Origin: Kluyvera sp046569695 | GTDB lineage: Bacteria > Pseudomonadota > Gammaproteobacteria > Enterobacterales > Enterobacteriaceae | DNA: 64,000 bases | Direction of reading: 5' to 3' | NCBI RefSeq assembly: GCF_046569695.1 | Contig: NZ_JBKHUI010000010.1 | Location: forward strand, 129,370-193,369 | In this document: one piece after another, positions 7,834 to 16,227 of the stretch | Numbering within the stretch: the stretch's first letter is position 1 | How the letters are laid out: each line of letters starts with the position of its first letter | Notes under the pieces: generated by a model | Told to the model about the DNA's origin: nothing | What the model saw: only the letters and a program-made list of their open reading frames with translations | Database searches by the model: none | Made by a program: the position numbers and the translations under genes

Positions 7834-9026
7834 TGCGTTATCACGGAGAAATTGGTCACCTACGCGCTGGCTTGCTGGGCCTTAGTTTGTTGGCCCTGGC
7901 CCCATTTGCGGCTCACGCCCAAAGCTGGCAACAGGTGGAAAACGAAGCCAAAGGGCAAACCGTCTGGTTTAACGCCTGGGGCGGTGATGAGGCGGTGAAC
8001 CACTATCTTGACTGGGTGAGCGGTGAGGTGAAGCGTGATTACGCCATTAACCTGCGTATCGTGCACATTGCTGATGCGGCAGATACCGTGAAGCGCATTC
8101 AAACCGAGGCGCAGGCCGGGCGCAAAACCAACGGTTCGGTCGATTTGCTGTGGGTTAACGGCGAAAACTTCCGCACGCTGAAAGAGGCCAACCTGCTGAA
8201 AACCGGCTGGGCAGAACAACTGCCGAACTGGCGCTATGTTGATGTGACCAAGCCAGTGCAGGAAGATTTCTCGGTACCGGTGGAAGGCGCAGAATCGCCA
8301 TGGGGCAGCGCCCAGTTAACCTTTATCGCCCGTCAGCAGCAAACGCCGCAGCCGCCGGACTCAGCGCAGGCGCTGCTTGAATTTGCCAAAGCCCATCCCG
8401 GTACGGTGACCTACCCGCGTCCGCCGGATTTCACCGGCACGGCGCTATTAGAACAGTTATTGATTAATCTCACGGCTCAACCCGATGCACTAAAACAGCC
8501 GCCGGATGCGAAAACGTTCGCCGCCGTCACCGCGCCGCTGTGGGCCTATCTTGATACGCTGCATCCGTTCCTGTGGCGTAACGGCAAAGATTTCCCTCCC
8601 TCTCCGGCGCGGATCGACGCGATGTTGAGCAACGGCACGCTGCGCCTCTCCCTCACCTTCAACCCGATGCACGCGAAACAGAAGGTGGCAAAAGGCGAAC
8701 TGCCGAAAGACAGCTACAGCTTTGGTTTCCAGAGCGGCATGCTGGGCAACGTGCACTTTGTTACCATCCCGGCGAACGCTTCCGCCAGCGCCGGGGCGCA
8801 GGTGGTGGCTAACTTTCTGCTGTCTCCCGAAGCACAACTGCGCAAGGCCGACCCGGCAGTATGGGGCGACCCCAGCGTGCTGGATCCGGCAAAGCTGAAC
8901 GCTGAGCAGCAAAAGATGCTGCAATCGCTTATCCCGGAACACGCGCCGAAAGTGCTGGCTGAACCGCATGCCGCGTGGGTGAACGCGCTGGAGCAGGAAT
9001 GGCTGCGCCGTTACGGTACGCACTGA
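7833..9026 (+). CDS. ynjB: ABC transporter substrate-binding protein YnjB
   Basis: Probable periplasmic binding protein of the YnjBCD ABC importer; the natural substrate is unknown. The 397 residues start with a basic segment and a hydrophobic signal sequence (about residues 10-27) ending FAAHAQ, with likely cleavage after AHA. The mature part has a type II solute-binding layout resembling thiamine/iron/polyamine binders (TVWFNAWGGDEAVNHYLDWV near 45, VDLLWVNGENFRTLKEANLL near 103). It is coupled to ydjZ by a TGATG overlap, and its 3' end overlaps the ynjC start by 28 bases. Confidence 0.92.
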   Translation: MRYHGEIGHLRAGLLGLSLLALAPFAAHAQSWQQVENEAKGQTVWFNAWGGDEAVNHYLDWVSGEVKRDYAINLRIVHIADAADTVKRIQTEAQAGRKTNGSVDLLWVNGENFRTLKEANLLKTGWAEQLPNWRYVDVTKPVQEDFSVPVEGAESPWGSAQLTFIARQQQTPQPPDSAQALLEFAKAHPGTVTYPRPPDFTGTALLEQLLINLTAQPDALKQPPDAKTFAAVTAPLWAYLDTLHPFLWRNGKDFPPSPARIDAMLSNGTLRLSLTFNPMHAKQKVAKGELPKDSYSFGFQSGMLGNVHFVTIPANASASAGAQVVANFLLSPEAQLRKADPAVWGDPSVLDPAKLNAEQQKMLQSLIPEHAPKVLAEPHAAWVNALEQEWLRRYGTH

Positions 9027-10534
9027 TTCTACTGTGCAGGGGCATGATGCTGGTTATCTATCTGCCCCTGCTTCCTGCCGCCGGTCTGCTGTTGAGGTCG
9101 GCGTTTTCACTCGCCTACTGGCAATCGCTGTTTTCAGACCCACAGCTCACCCAGGCGCTCACTGCGACGGTCGTCTCCACGCTGCTTGCCGTCGGCGGTG
9201 CGCTGGCGCTGGCGCTGCTGGTGATTGCCACCCTCTGGCCCTCGGCGGGCTGGCAGCGGTTGTCCTCCCGCCTCCCCTGGCTGCTGGCGCTGCCGCACGT
9301 GGCCTTCGCCACCTGCGCGCTGCTGTTGTTTGCCGAAGGCGGCGCACTCTACCGTTTGCTGCCAATGCTCAGCCCATTTCAGGATCGTTACGGCATCGGG
9401 CTGGGTCTGGTGCTGGCGGTCAAAGAGAGCGGCTTTTTACTGTGGGTGTGCTGGGCGCTGCTCGGCGAGCGCCGGCTCGCGGAACAGGTGGTGGTGTTTA
9501 AAAGCCTTGGGTACGGGCGCGGGCAGTGCCTGACCCGGGTTATTCTTCCGGCATTGATGCCCTCGCTCAAGGTGGCGCTGCTGGCCACCGCGGCCTGGAC
9601 GCTGTCGGTGGTGGATGTGGCGACAATTATCGGCCCCGGCAACCCGCCAACGCTAGCGGTGCTGGCCTGGCAGTGGCTGAACTCGGCGGACCCGGAGGAT
9701 CGGGTCAAAGGCGAACTGGCCTGCCTGCTGTTACTGGCGTTGCTGGTGCTGCTTGCCGGTGTCGCCGCAGGCTTCTGGTCGCTCTGGCAACGACAGCTGC
9801 CCACGTTGAGCAACGTACGACACCCCACCTTCCCGCGACTCCCTGGGCGTGCGGTCGGCATCCTGCTACCGTTCAGCGGGCTATTCTGCACGCTATTTCT
9901 GATCTCACAGGCGCATGCCACTCTGCCCGACGCCGATACCTTCAACAATAGCCTATGGCTGGCACTGCTGTCCGCGCCGATCGGCGCGGTAGTCTGCCTA
10001 CTGTGGCTGGAATGGGGGCCACGCCGGGTACAGGGTTGGCTCAATCTGCCGCTTCTGTTACCCGCACTGCCGCTGGCCGCAGGACAATATCAACTGGCAC
10101 TGTATGGCTGGCTCGACGGCCAGTTCGCCACCGTGGTGTGGGGGCATCTGCTGTGGGTGGTGCCGTGGATGCTGTTTGTGCTTCGCCCGGCATGGCAGAA
10201 AATTGACCCGCGCCAGATACTGCTGGCGAAAACGCTCGGCTGGCAGCGTGGGGCGATTTTCCTACGGTTGAAGTGCCCGTTGATCGTTCGCCCGCTGCTG
10301 TCGGCGCTGGCGGTCGGCTTTTCCGTCAGTATCGCCCAGTATCTGCCCACCCAATGGCTTGGCGGCGGACGCGTGCCAACGCTGACCACCGAAGCCGTGG
10401 CGCTGAGTAGCGGCGGAGTGACCGCGACGCTTGCCGCCCAGGCACTATGGCAGCTATTGCTGCCGATGGGCTTCTTTTTACTTACCGCGCTGCTGGCGCG
10501 CCGTATCGGCCATTTACGCCGGGGATTACGCTAA
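8999..10534 (+). CDS. ynjC: ABC transporter permease YnjC
   Basis: Inner-membrane permease of the YnjBCD importer, a double-length permease with two fused six-helix domains. ATG at 8999 was chosen over more upstream codons because GGAGCAGGA lies just before it and it gives 511 residues, the E. coli length. EAA-type coupling loops are visible in both halves: LAEQVVVFKSLGYGRGQCLT near 165 and ILLAKTLGWQRGAIF near 410, each followed by a hydrophobic helix. Overlap with ynjB and the shared TAATG with ynjD indicate one coupled operon. Confidence 0.93.
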   Translation: MAAPLRYALILLCRGMMLVIYLPLLPAAGLLLRSAFSLAYWQSLFSDPQLTQALTATVVSTLLAVGGALALALLVIATLWPSAGWQRLSSRLPWLLALPHVAFATCALLLFAEGGALYRLLPMLSPFQDRYGIGLGLVLAVKESGFLLWVCWALLGERRLAEQVVVFKSLGYGRGQCLTRVILPALMPSLKVALLATAAWTLSVVDVATIIGPGNPPTLAVLAWQWLNSADPEDRVKGELACLLLLALLVLLAGVAAGFWSLWQRQLPTLSNVRHPTFPRLPGRAVGILLPFSGLFCTLFLISQAHATLPDADTFNNSLWLALLSAPIGAVVCLLWLEWGPRRVQGWLNLPLLLPALPLAAGQYQLALYGWLDGQFATVVWGHLLWVVPWMLFVLRPAWQKIDPRQILLAKTLGWQRGAIFLRLKCPLIVRPLLSALAVGFSVSIAQYLPTQWLGGGRVPTLTTEAVALSSGGVTATLAAQALWQLLLPMGFFLLTALLARRIGHLRRGLR

Positions 10535-11166
10535 TGTTGCAGGTCAACAATCTGACGCTCACGCTCGGCGGTCAGCCGCTGTTGCGCGAGGTTAACTTTA
10601 CCGTCGCGGCAGGCGAAATTGTGACGCTGATGGGGCCGTCAGGCTGCGGAAAGTCGACACTGTTTTCGTGGATGGTCGGCGCGCTCGATAGCGCCTTTCG
10701 CGCACACGGTGAGCTGTGGCTTAACGGCCGCCGCTGCGACCCCCTGCCTACAGAGAAACGGCGCATCGGCGTGCTGTTCCAGGACGCACTGCTGTTCGAC
10801 AATATGAGCGTTGGGCGGAACCTGCAGCTAGCGCTGCCCGCGACCGTTGCCCGTCACGCCCGTCAACCTCGCGTTGAGCAGGCGCTGACGCAGGCGGGAC
10901 TGGACGGTTTTTATCGTCGCGACCCGGCCACCCTCTCCGGCGGTCAGCGCGCTCGCGTGGCGCTGCTGCGCGCGCTGCTGGCAGAGCCCGACGCGCTGCT
11001 GCTGGATGAGCCATTTAGCCGCCTCGACGGACCGCTACGCGGCAGTTTTCGCCAATGGGTGTTTGACGAACTCCGCCAGTTGCACATTCCCGTGGTGCAG
11101 GTTACTCATGACCCGGATGATGTCCCCGCCGCTGCCGTCTGTTTGCAGTTAGCAAACTGGCATTGA
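10534..11166 (+). CDS. ynjD: ABC transporter ATP-binding protein YnjD
   Basis: Cytoplasmic ATPase that would power YnjBC-mediated uptake. The ATG at 10534 shares a base with the ynjC stop and gives 210 residues. All ABC motifs are present: Walker A GPSGCGKST at about 34-42, Q-loop LFQDALLFDNM near 80, signature LSGGQRARVALLRALL near 130, Walker B LLLDEPFSRLD near 150, and the switch histidine in VTHDPDD near 192. It is the last gene of the operon; 84 bases separate it from ynjE. Confidence 0.95.
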   Translation: MLQVNNLTLTLGGQPLLREVNFTVAAGEIVTLMGPSGCGKSTLFSWMVGALDSAFRAHGELWLNGRRCDPLPTEKRRIGVLFQDALLFDNMSVGRNLQLALPATVARHARQPRVEQALTQAGLDGFYRRDPATLSGGQRARVALLRALLAEPDALLLDEPFSRLDGPLRGSFRQWVFDELRQLHIPVVQVTHDPDDVPAAAVCLQLANWH

Positions 11167-11250
11167 CGCGGGAAATACTGCGTTAACGCAAGGTATTTCC
11201 CCCTTTAGAGGTTCAGAATGATGCTCCTTTTTTCCTCGTCGGATGATTTG

Positions 11251-12555
11251 ATGAAACGTGTTTCTCAACTGACCGCGCTGGCCGTTGCCCTTGGCCTCGC
11301 TTCCTCTGTCTTTGCTGCCGAAACGGCAAAAACCTTAACCTTGACCCACCTGCTGCAGCAAAATGGCACCGCCATTGATACGCGCATGAGCGCGTTTTAC
11401 AACGGTTGGCCTCAGCATGCCAACGGCACGCAGGGCCACGAACCGGGCGCATTAAACCTCTCCGCCAGCTGGCTCTCCGCGATGAACGACGAGCAGCTTA
11501 GCGCGTGGGCGCAGCAGCATCAGCTGAGTAAAACCACCGACATCGCCCTTTACGGCGACAGTAAAGACAACGAGGCGGTCGCCAAACGCCTGAAACAAGC
11601 GGGCTTCAGCAATATCGCCACCCTGAGTGATGCGCTGCAGCAGCCAGATCGTCTGCAAAAGTTGCCGCACTTCGAGCAACTGGTATACCCGCAGTGGCTG
11701 CATGATTTACAGCAGGGGAAAAATGTTCCGGCAAAACCGGCGGGCGACGTTAAAGTGATCGAAGCCGCCTGGGGCGCGCCGAAACTTTACCTGGTCAGTC
11801 ATATTCCGAACGCAGGCTATATCGACACCAACGAGGTGGAAAGCGAGCCGCTGTGGAATAAGGTTTCTGACGATAAGCTCAAAGCGATGCTGGCGAAACA
11901 CGGTATCCGCCATGACACCACCGTTATTCTTTACGGTCGCGACGTTTATGCTGCGGCGCGTGTCGCACAAATTATGCTGTATGCGGGCGTGAAAGATGTG
12001 CGCCTGCTGGACGGCGGCTGGAAAACCTGGTCCGATGCAGGTCTGCCGGTGGAACGCGGCCTGCCTAAAGACGTGACCCCGGCACCGGACTTCGGCGCAA
12101 CTATCCCGGGCCAGCCGCAGCTGATGCTGGATATGGAACAGGCGCGTGGCCTGCTGCATCGCCAGGATGCGTCACTGGTCAGCATCCGCTCGTGGCCGGA
12201 ATTTATCGGCACCACCAGCGGCTACAGCTACATTAAGCCAAAAGGTGAGATTGCCGGCGCTCGCTGGGGCCATGCGGGCAGCGACTCCACCCATATGGAG
12301 GATTTCCATAACCCGGACGGCACCATGCGCAGCGCAGACGATATCGCAGCGATGTGGAAGTCCTGGAACATTCTGCCAACCCAGCAGGTCTCCTTCTACT
12401 GCGGCACCGGCTGGCGCGCGTCTGAGACCTTTATGTACGCCCGTGCGATGGGCTGGCAGAACGTCAGCGTCTACGACGGCGGCTGGTACGAGTGGAGCAG
12501 CAACCCGAAAAACCCGGTTTCCACCGGCGACCGCGGCCCGAACAGTTCTCACTAA
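11251..12555 (+). CDS. ynjE: Periplasmic sulfurtransferase YnjE (multi-rhodanese)
   Basis: YnjE is a rhodanese-family sulfurtransferase exported to the periplasm; in E. coli the mature enzyme has three rhodanese domains. Starting at 11251 gives 434 residues beginning MKRVSQLTALAVALGLASSV, a typical signal peptide cleaved near VFA-AE. An ATG at 11218 with a GAGG site would add 11 residues before the signal; the family start argues against it, but it is not excluded. The active-site cysteine is in the CGTGWRASE loop near residue 386, and DVRLLDGGWKTWSDAGLPVE marks the middle domain. The stop overlaps that of convergent ynjF. Confidence 0.94.
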   Translation: MKRVSQLTALAVALGLASSVFAAETAKTLTLTHLLQQNGTAIDTRMSAFYNGWPQHANGTQGHEPGALNLSASWLSAMNDEQLSAWAQQHQLSKTTDIALYGDSKDNEAVAKRLKQAGFSNIATLSDALQQPDRLQKLPHFEQLVYPQWLHDLQQGKNVPAKPAGDVKVIEAAWGAPKLYLVSHIPNAGYIDTNEVESEPLWNKVSDDKLKAMLAKHGIRHDTTVILYGRDVYAAARVAQIMLYAGVKDVRLLDGGWKTWSDAGLPVERGLPKDVTPAPDFGATIPGQPQLMLDMEQARGLLHRQDASLVSIRSWPEFIGTTSGYSYIKPKGEIAGARWGHAGSDSTHMEDFHNPDGTMRSADDIAAMWKSWNILPTQQVSFYCGTGWRASETFMYARAMGWQNVSVYDGGWYEWSSNPKNPVSTGDRGPNSSH

Positions 12556-13184
12556 TCCGTCTCTTCATGACGCTGGAGGCTCTTCAGCGTCATGTACCCT
12601 CCCCATACCCGATTAAACGTCGTCAGCCAGCACAGCGCACCAAAGATCCACGCCATCCACGGGAACCACGCCGGAAACAAGCAACCCAACACAAACAGTA
12701 AAATCGTCTCGCTGCCTTCCGTTAAACCGCCAAGGTAGTAAAACGATTTATGCGCGTAGCCAGGGTTATCAATCTGATGCTTCGCCGCCAGCGCCGCAAA
12801 CGCCAGAAAGCTGCTGCCGGTGCCCATAAACGCAAACAGCAGCCAGCCCCCCGCCAGGGCGTTCGCCGCCGGGTTTGCCAGCATAAAACCGAACGGCACC
12901 AGCGCGTAGAACAGAAAATCGAGGGCGATATCAAGAAAGCCGCCGGCATCCGTCAGCCCACGCCGCCGGGCCAACGCGCCATCAAGCCCGTCCAGCATTC
13001 GATTTGCCACAATAGCTACCAGCGCCGCGCCGTACCAGCCCAGCGCCAGAAACGGCAGCGCCAGCACGCCGATCGCAAAGCCCAGCAGCGTAATGCCATC
13101 GGCGGAAATGCCGGGTTTATCCAGCACCTGGGCCGCACGATTCAACAGCGGCTTCAGGCGCGGGTGAAGATGTTTATCCAGCAT
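12552..13184 (-). CDS. ynjF: CDP-alcohol phosphatidyltransferase family protein YnjF
   Basis: Inner-membrane protein of the CDP-alcohol phosphatidyltransferase superfamily; the substrate is not known. The ATG at 13184 gives 210 residues starting MLDKHLHPRLKPLL, as in E. coli YnjF. The signature DG-x2-AR-x8-G-x3-D-x3-D is readable as LDGLDGALARRRGLTDAGGF followed by LDIALDF, near residues 63-87. About five membrane helices follow. The start lies within the end of ynjA (11-base overlap), suggesting co-transcription of ynjA-ynjF on the minus strand. Confidence 0.93.
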   Translation of the reverse strand: MLDKHLHPRLKPLLNRAAQVLDKPGISADGITLLGFAIGVLALPFLALGWYGAALVAIVANRMLDGLDGALARRRGLTDAGGFLDIALDFLFYALVPFGFMLANPAANALAGGWLLFAFMGTGSSFLAFAALAAKHQIDNPGYAHKSFYYLGGLTEGSETILLFVLGCLFPAWFPWMAWIFGALCWLTTFNRVWGGYMTLKSLQRHEETD

Positions 13185-13743
13185 CGTGCTCTCCCGTCGT
13201 GCGACACAGCCCCTGTGAAGGGATCTCCAGCGCGGCATTAAAGCGCGCCGACAAATTCTGGAATGCCACCAGCGCGGTCATCTCCGTTATTTGCTCATCA
13301 TTAAAGTGACAGTGTAACGATTTTTTCTGCTCTGCGGATATGGATGGCGGCGTCGCGGTCATTGCATCAGCGTAGTCCAGCGCCGCCCGTTCAGCAGGAG
13401 AAAACAGCGTAGAGGTTTGCCAATCGCCCAGCGCCAGCACTTTATCCATCGCCCCGCTGCGCTGCGCCAGACGCAGGCTGTTGGCATCAATGCAAAATGC
13501 GCAGTCGCACTGCTGGGAAACGCGGGTCATCAACAGCGCCCGCAGCGTGGGGTCCAGACGCGCTTTTTTACGCTCCAGATAGCCCACGAACAATGCCACT
13601 AACCAGAAGAGCCGGGGCATCCGCCCCCACCAGCGGGTGGGATTCAATACGCTGCCGTAGTGTTTCTGCTGCATGGCAACAATGGGTTTCAAGCTGAGGG
13701 GTAACTGACTGAGCGGTTGCACCCAGGGTTGTTTATTTTTCAC
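13174..13743 (-). CDS. ynjA: Carboxymuconolactone decarboxylase / AhpD-like protein YnjA
   Basis: A 189-residue AhpD/CMD-fold protein, probably a peroxidase-like redox enzyme. The motif CDCAFCIDANSLRLAQRSG near residue 80 contains the CxxC cysteines and the following conserved residue of the AhpD core. In E. coli ynjA lies between ydjZ and ynjB on the same strand as the transporter; here it is on the opposite strand, immediately upstream of and overlapping ynjF. Function is inferred from the fold only. Confidence 0.88.
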   Translation of the reverse strand: MKNKQPWVQPLSQLPLSLKPIVAMQQKHYGSVLNPTRWWGRMPRLFWLVALFVGYLERKKARLDPTLRALLMTRVSQQCDCAFCIDANSLRLAQRSGAMDKVLALGDWQTSTLFSPAERAALDYADAMTATPPSISAEQKKSLHCHFNDEQITEMTALVAFQNLSARFNAALEIPSQGLCRTTGEHDAG

Positions 13744-13821
13744 CCGGAGACTCCTGCAAGGCTTTAGCTAACAACAAAGCAGCGATAATATGGCATTCCT
13801 TTTATCAAGTCTTTGACCGCT

Positions 13822-14238
13822 ATGCTGAAAACCATTGATGTTGTTGCTGCCATTATCGAACAAAACGGCAAAATTCTGCTGGCCCAACGCCCTGCGCATG
13901 CCGATCAGGCCGGGCTTTGGGAGTTCGCAGGGGGAAAAGTTGAGGCAGGCGAAAGCCAGCCGGAAGCGCTGGTACGTGAACTACAGGAAGAGTTGGCGAT
14001 CCGCGCCTGGCCTGGCCGTTACGTTGCCAGCCACCAGCGTGAAGTCTCCGGGCGGATCATTCATCTTCACGCCTGGCACGTTCCGCGCTTTGACGGCGAC
14101 ATCATCGCCCGCGAACACAGTGCGCTGGTGTGGTGCTCGCCAGAAGAGGCCTTAAGCTATGCGCTGGCCCCCGCCGACGTGCCGCTGCTTGAAGCGTTTA
14201 TGGCTTTACCCGACGCCAGACCAGCGGATTCGTGCTGA
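13822..14238 (+). CDS. nudG: Nudix pyrimidine/CTP pyrophosphohydrolase
   Basis: NudG hydrolyses modified pyrimidine nucleotides such as 5-hydroxy-CTP, and CTP, to the monophosphate, cleaning the nucleotide pool. ATG at 13822 gives 138 residues; a TTG nine bases upstream is less likely. The Nudix box GGKVEAGESQPEALVRELQEELAI (about residues 36-59) fits GX5EX7REUXEEXGU apart from the last glycine position. The Shine-Dalgarno is poor. The 3' end overlaps the convergent ynjH by about 41 bases. Confidence 0.94.
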   Translation: MLKTIDVVAAIIEQNGKILLAQRPAHADQAGLWEFAGGKVEAGESQPEALVRELQEELAIRAWPGRYVASHQREVSGRIIHLHAWHVPRFDGDIIAREHSALVWCSPEEALSYALAPADVPLLEAFMALPDARPADSC

Positions 14239-14467
14239 TGGTTCGCTCATCGCGCTGACACTGTAATAGCACGCCCTCGGCCTTAATCACCGCCCCTTCC
14301 GAGTAGTTCTGGTTCTCATAAATACAGCACTGGGTGCACGGCTGCGCCCGCTGAGTGGTGTTGCTGTTGCTGAACACCTCTGGCGGGACGTTCACCTCAA
14401 GCTGCGGCCGCGCCTGCGCCGCGTGACAAAACAGCGCCAGAGCGCCCACTATCCAGAACGTTTTCAT
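14198..14467 (-). CDS. ynjH: Small secreted DUF1496 protein YnjH
   Basis: An 89-residue protein with an N-terminal signal sequence (MKTFWIVGALALFCHAAQAR, cleavage near AQA) and a cysteine-containing core (CTQCCIYENQNYSEGAVIKA, later LLQC). It corresponds to E. coli YnjH of DUF1496. Function unknown; export and disulfides suggest a periplasmic location. It converges with and overlaps nudG. Confidence 0.88.
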   Translation of the reverse strand: MKTFWIVGALALFCHAAQARPQLEVNVPPEVFSNSNTTQRAQPCTQCCIYENQNYSEGAVIKAEGVLLQCQRDERTISTNPLVWRRVKP

Positions 14468-14702
14468 CCCTTAATCTCCTGAAAAATCTTCTCTTAATAC
14501 TATCGACCAAATTCAGGGCGAGCTTAAGTTTTTTACATCATCGTTTTTAGTTATGACCCCATCCCGAGTATTAATTTTATTTTGGTCCTGGAATTTACTT
14601 GTCATACGTTAGCCGGGTAATGATATAGTCGAAAAACGACACTTTATTAAACACAACCATAACAACTACATACATCTACAATCATAAGAGGTACTTATAC
14701 TT

Positions 14703-16046
14703 ATGGATAAGGTTTGCTCCCTGGATTCCTTCCTGGCTCATGTTCAACAACGCGACCCACACCAGACCGAGTTTGCTCAGGCTGTCCGTGAAGTCATGAC
14801 AACGCTCTGGCCGTTTCTGGAACAGAACCCGCGCTATCGCCAGCTCTCTCTGCTGGAGCGATTAGTTGAGCCTGAGCGTGTTATTCAGTTCCGCGTCGTG
14901 TGGGTAGACGACCGCAATCAGGTACAGGTTAACCGCGCATGGCGCGTGCAGTTCAGTTCGGCGATTGGGCCGTACAAGGGGGGAATGCGCTTCCACCCGT
15001 CAGTAAACCTCTCTATTCTCAAATTCCTCGGCTTCGAACAGACCTTCAAAAACGCCCTGACTACCCTGCCTATGGGCGGCGGTAAAGGCGGTTCTGACTT
15101 CGATCCGAAAGGTAAAAGCGAAGGCGAAGTCATGCGCTTCTGCCAGTCGCTGATGACCGAACTCTATCGTCATCTGGGCTCAGACACCGACGTGCCGGCT
15201 GGCGACATCGGCGTGGGCGGGCGTGAAGTCGGCTTTATGGCCGGGATGATGAAAAAACTTTCCAACGACACCGCCTGCGTGTTTACCGGCAAAGGCCTCT
15301 CGTTTGGCGGCAGCCTGATTCGCCCGGAAGCGACCGGCTACGGCCTGGTGTACTTCACTGAAGCGATGCTTAAGCGTCACGGCCTGGGCTTTGAAGGGAT
15401 GCGCGTAGCGGTTTCCGGTTCCGGCAACGTTGCACAGTACGCTATCGAAAAAGCGATGGAGCTTGGCGCACGCGTGGTGACCGCCTCCGACTCCAGCGGT
15501 ACCGTGGTTGATGAAGCAGGCTTCACCAAAGAGAAGCTGGCGCGTCTGTGCGAAATTAAAGCCAGCCGCGACGGTCGCGTAGCTGATTATGCGCGCGAGT
15601 TTGGCCTGGTGTATCTGGAAGGTCAGCAGCCGTGGAGCGTGCCGGTCGATATCGCGCTGCCGTGCGCCACCCAGAACGAGCTGGACGTTGATGCGGCACG
15701 CGTGCTGATTGCCAACGGCGTGAAGGCCGTGGCGGAAGGCGCCAACATGCCAACCACCATCGAAGCAACCGACCTGTTCCTCGAAGCAGGCGTGCTGTTC
15801 GCACCGGGTAAAGCGGCGAACGCCGGCGGTGTTGCCACCTCTGGCCTGGAAATGGCGCAGAACGCAGCGCGTATGAGCTGGAAAGCGGAGAAAGTGGATG
15901 CGCGTCTGCACCACATCATGCTGGATATCCACCACGCCTGCGTTGAGCACGGTGGTGAATCCGCACAGACCAACTACGTTCGCGGTGCGAACATTGCAGG
16001 CTTCGTAAAAGTCGCCGATGCGATGCTGGCTCAGGGCGTGATTTAA
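14703..16046 (+). CDS. gdhA: NADP-specific glutamate dehydrogenase
   Basis: GdhA makes glutamate from 2-oxoglutarate and ammonia with NADPH, the high-ammonium route of assimilation. It has 447 residues, as in E. coli. The substrate-binding region includes GPYKGGMRFHPSVN near 90, the catalytic-lysine region LPMGGGKGGSDFDPKGKS near 122, and the Rossmann domain VAVSGSGNVAQYAIEKA near 235. A 235-base gap precedes it; GATATAGT near 14622 could be a -10, and AAGAGGT lies before the ATG at slightly long spacing. REP sequences follow the stop. Confidence 0.97.
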   Translation: MDKVCSLDSFLAHVQQRDPHQTEFAQAVREVMTTLWPFLEQNPRYRQLSLLERLVEPERVIQFRVVWVDDRNQVQVNRAWRVQFSSAIGPYKGGMRFHPSVNLSILKFLGFEQTFKNALTTLPMGGGKGGSDFDPKGKSEGEVMRFCQSLMTELYRHLGSDTDVPAGDIGVGGREVGFMAGMMKKLSNDTACVFTGKGLSFGGSLIRPEATGYGLVYFTEAMLKRHGLGFEGMRVAVSGSGNVAQYAIEKAMELGARVVTASDSSGTVVDEAGFTKEKLARLCEIKASRDGRVADYAREFGLVYLEGQQPWSVPVDIALPCATQNELDVDAARVLIANGVKAVAEGANMPTTIEATDLFLEAGVLFAPGKAANAGGVATSGLEMAQNAARMSWKAEKVDARLHHIMLDIHHACVEHGGESAQTNYVRGANIAGFVKVADAMLAQGVI

Positions 16047-16054
16047 TCTTGCCG

Positions 16055-16221
16055 GTAGCCCGGACGCGGCGCGTTAGCGCCAACTCCGGGTTTTCCCCGG
16101 CGTCGCTTCGCTCGGCCGGGCTACGTTGTGTTAATCTCCGCAATCGACCGCATTTGTAGGCCTGATAAGCGCAGCGCCATCAGGCAGCCGGATGGTGTTG
16201 CACCCGCCCTATCCGGCCTGC
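16055..16221. repeat. REP/BIME elements between gdhA and topB
   Basis: GTAGCCCGG (16055-16063) and CCGGGCTAC (16116-16124) form an inverted pair of the enterobacterial REP type. A second unit starts GTAGGCCTGATAAGCGCAGC at 16156 and closes with ATCCGGCCTGC near 16211-16221. They lie between two convergent genes, the usual REP location, and may stabilise the gdhA and topB transcript ends. Confidence 0.85.
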
Positions 16222-16227
16222 AAAAAA

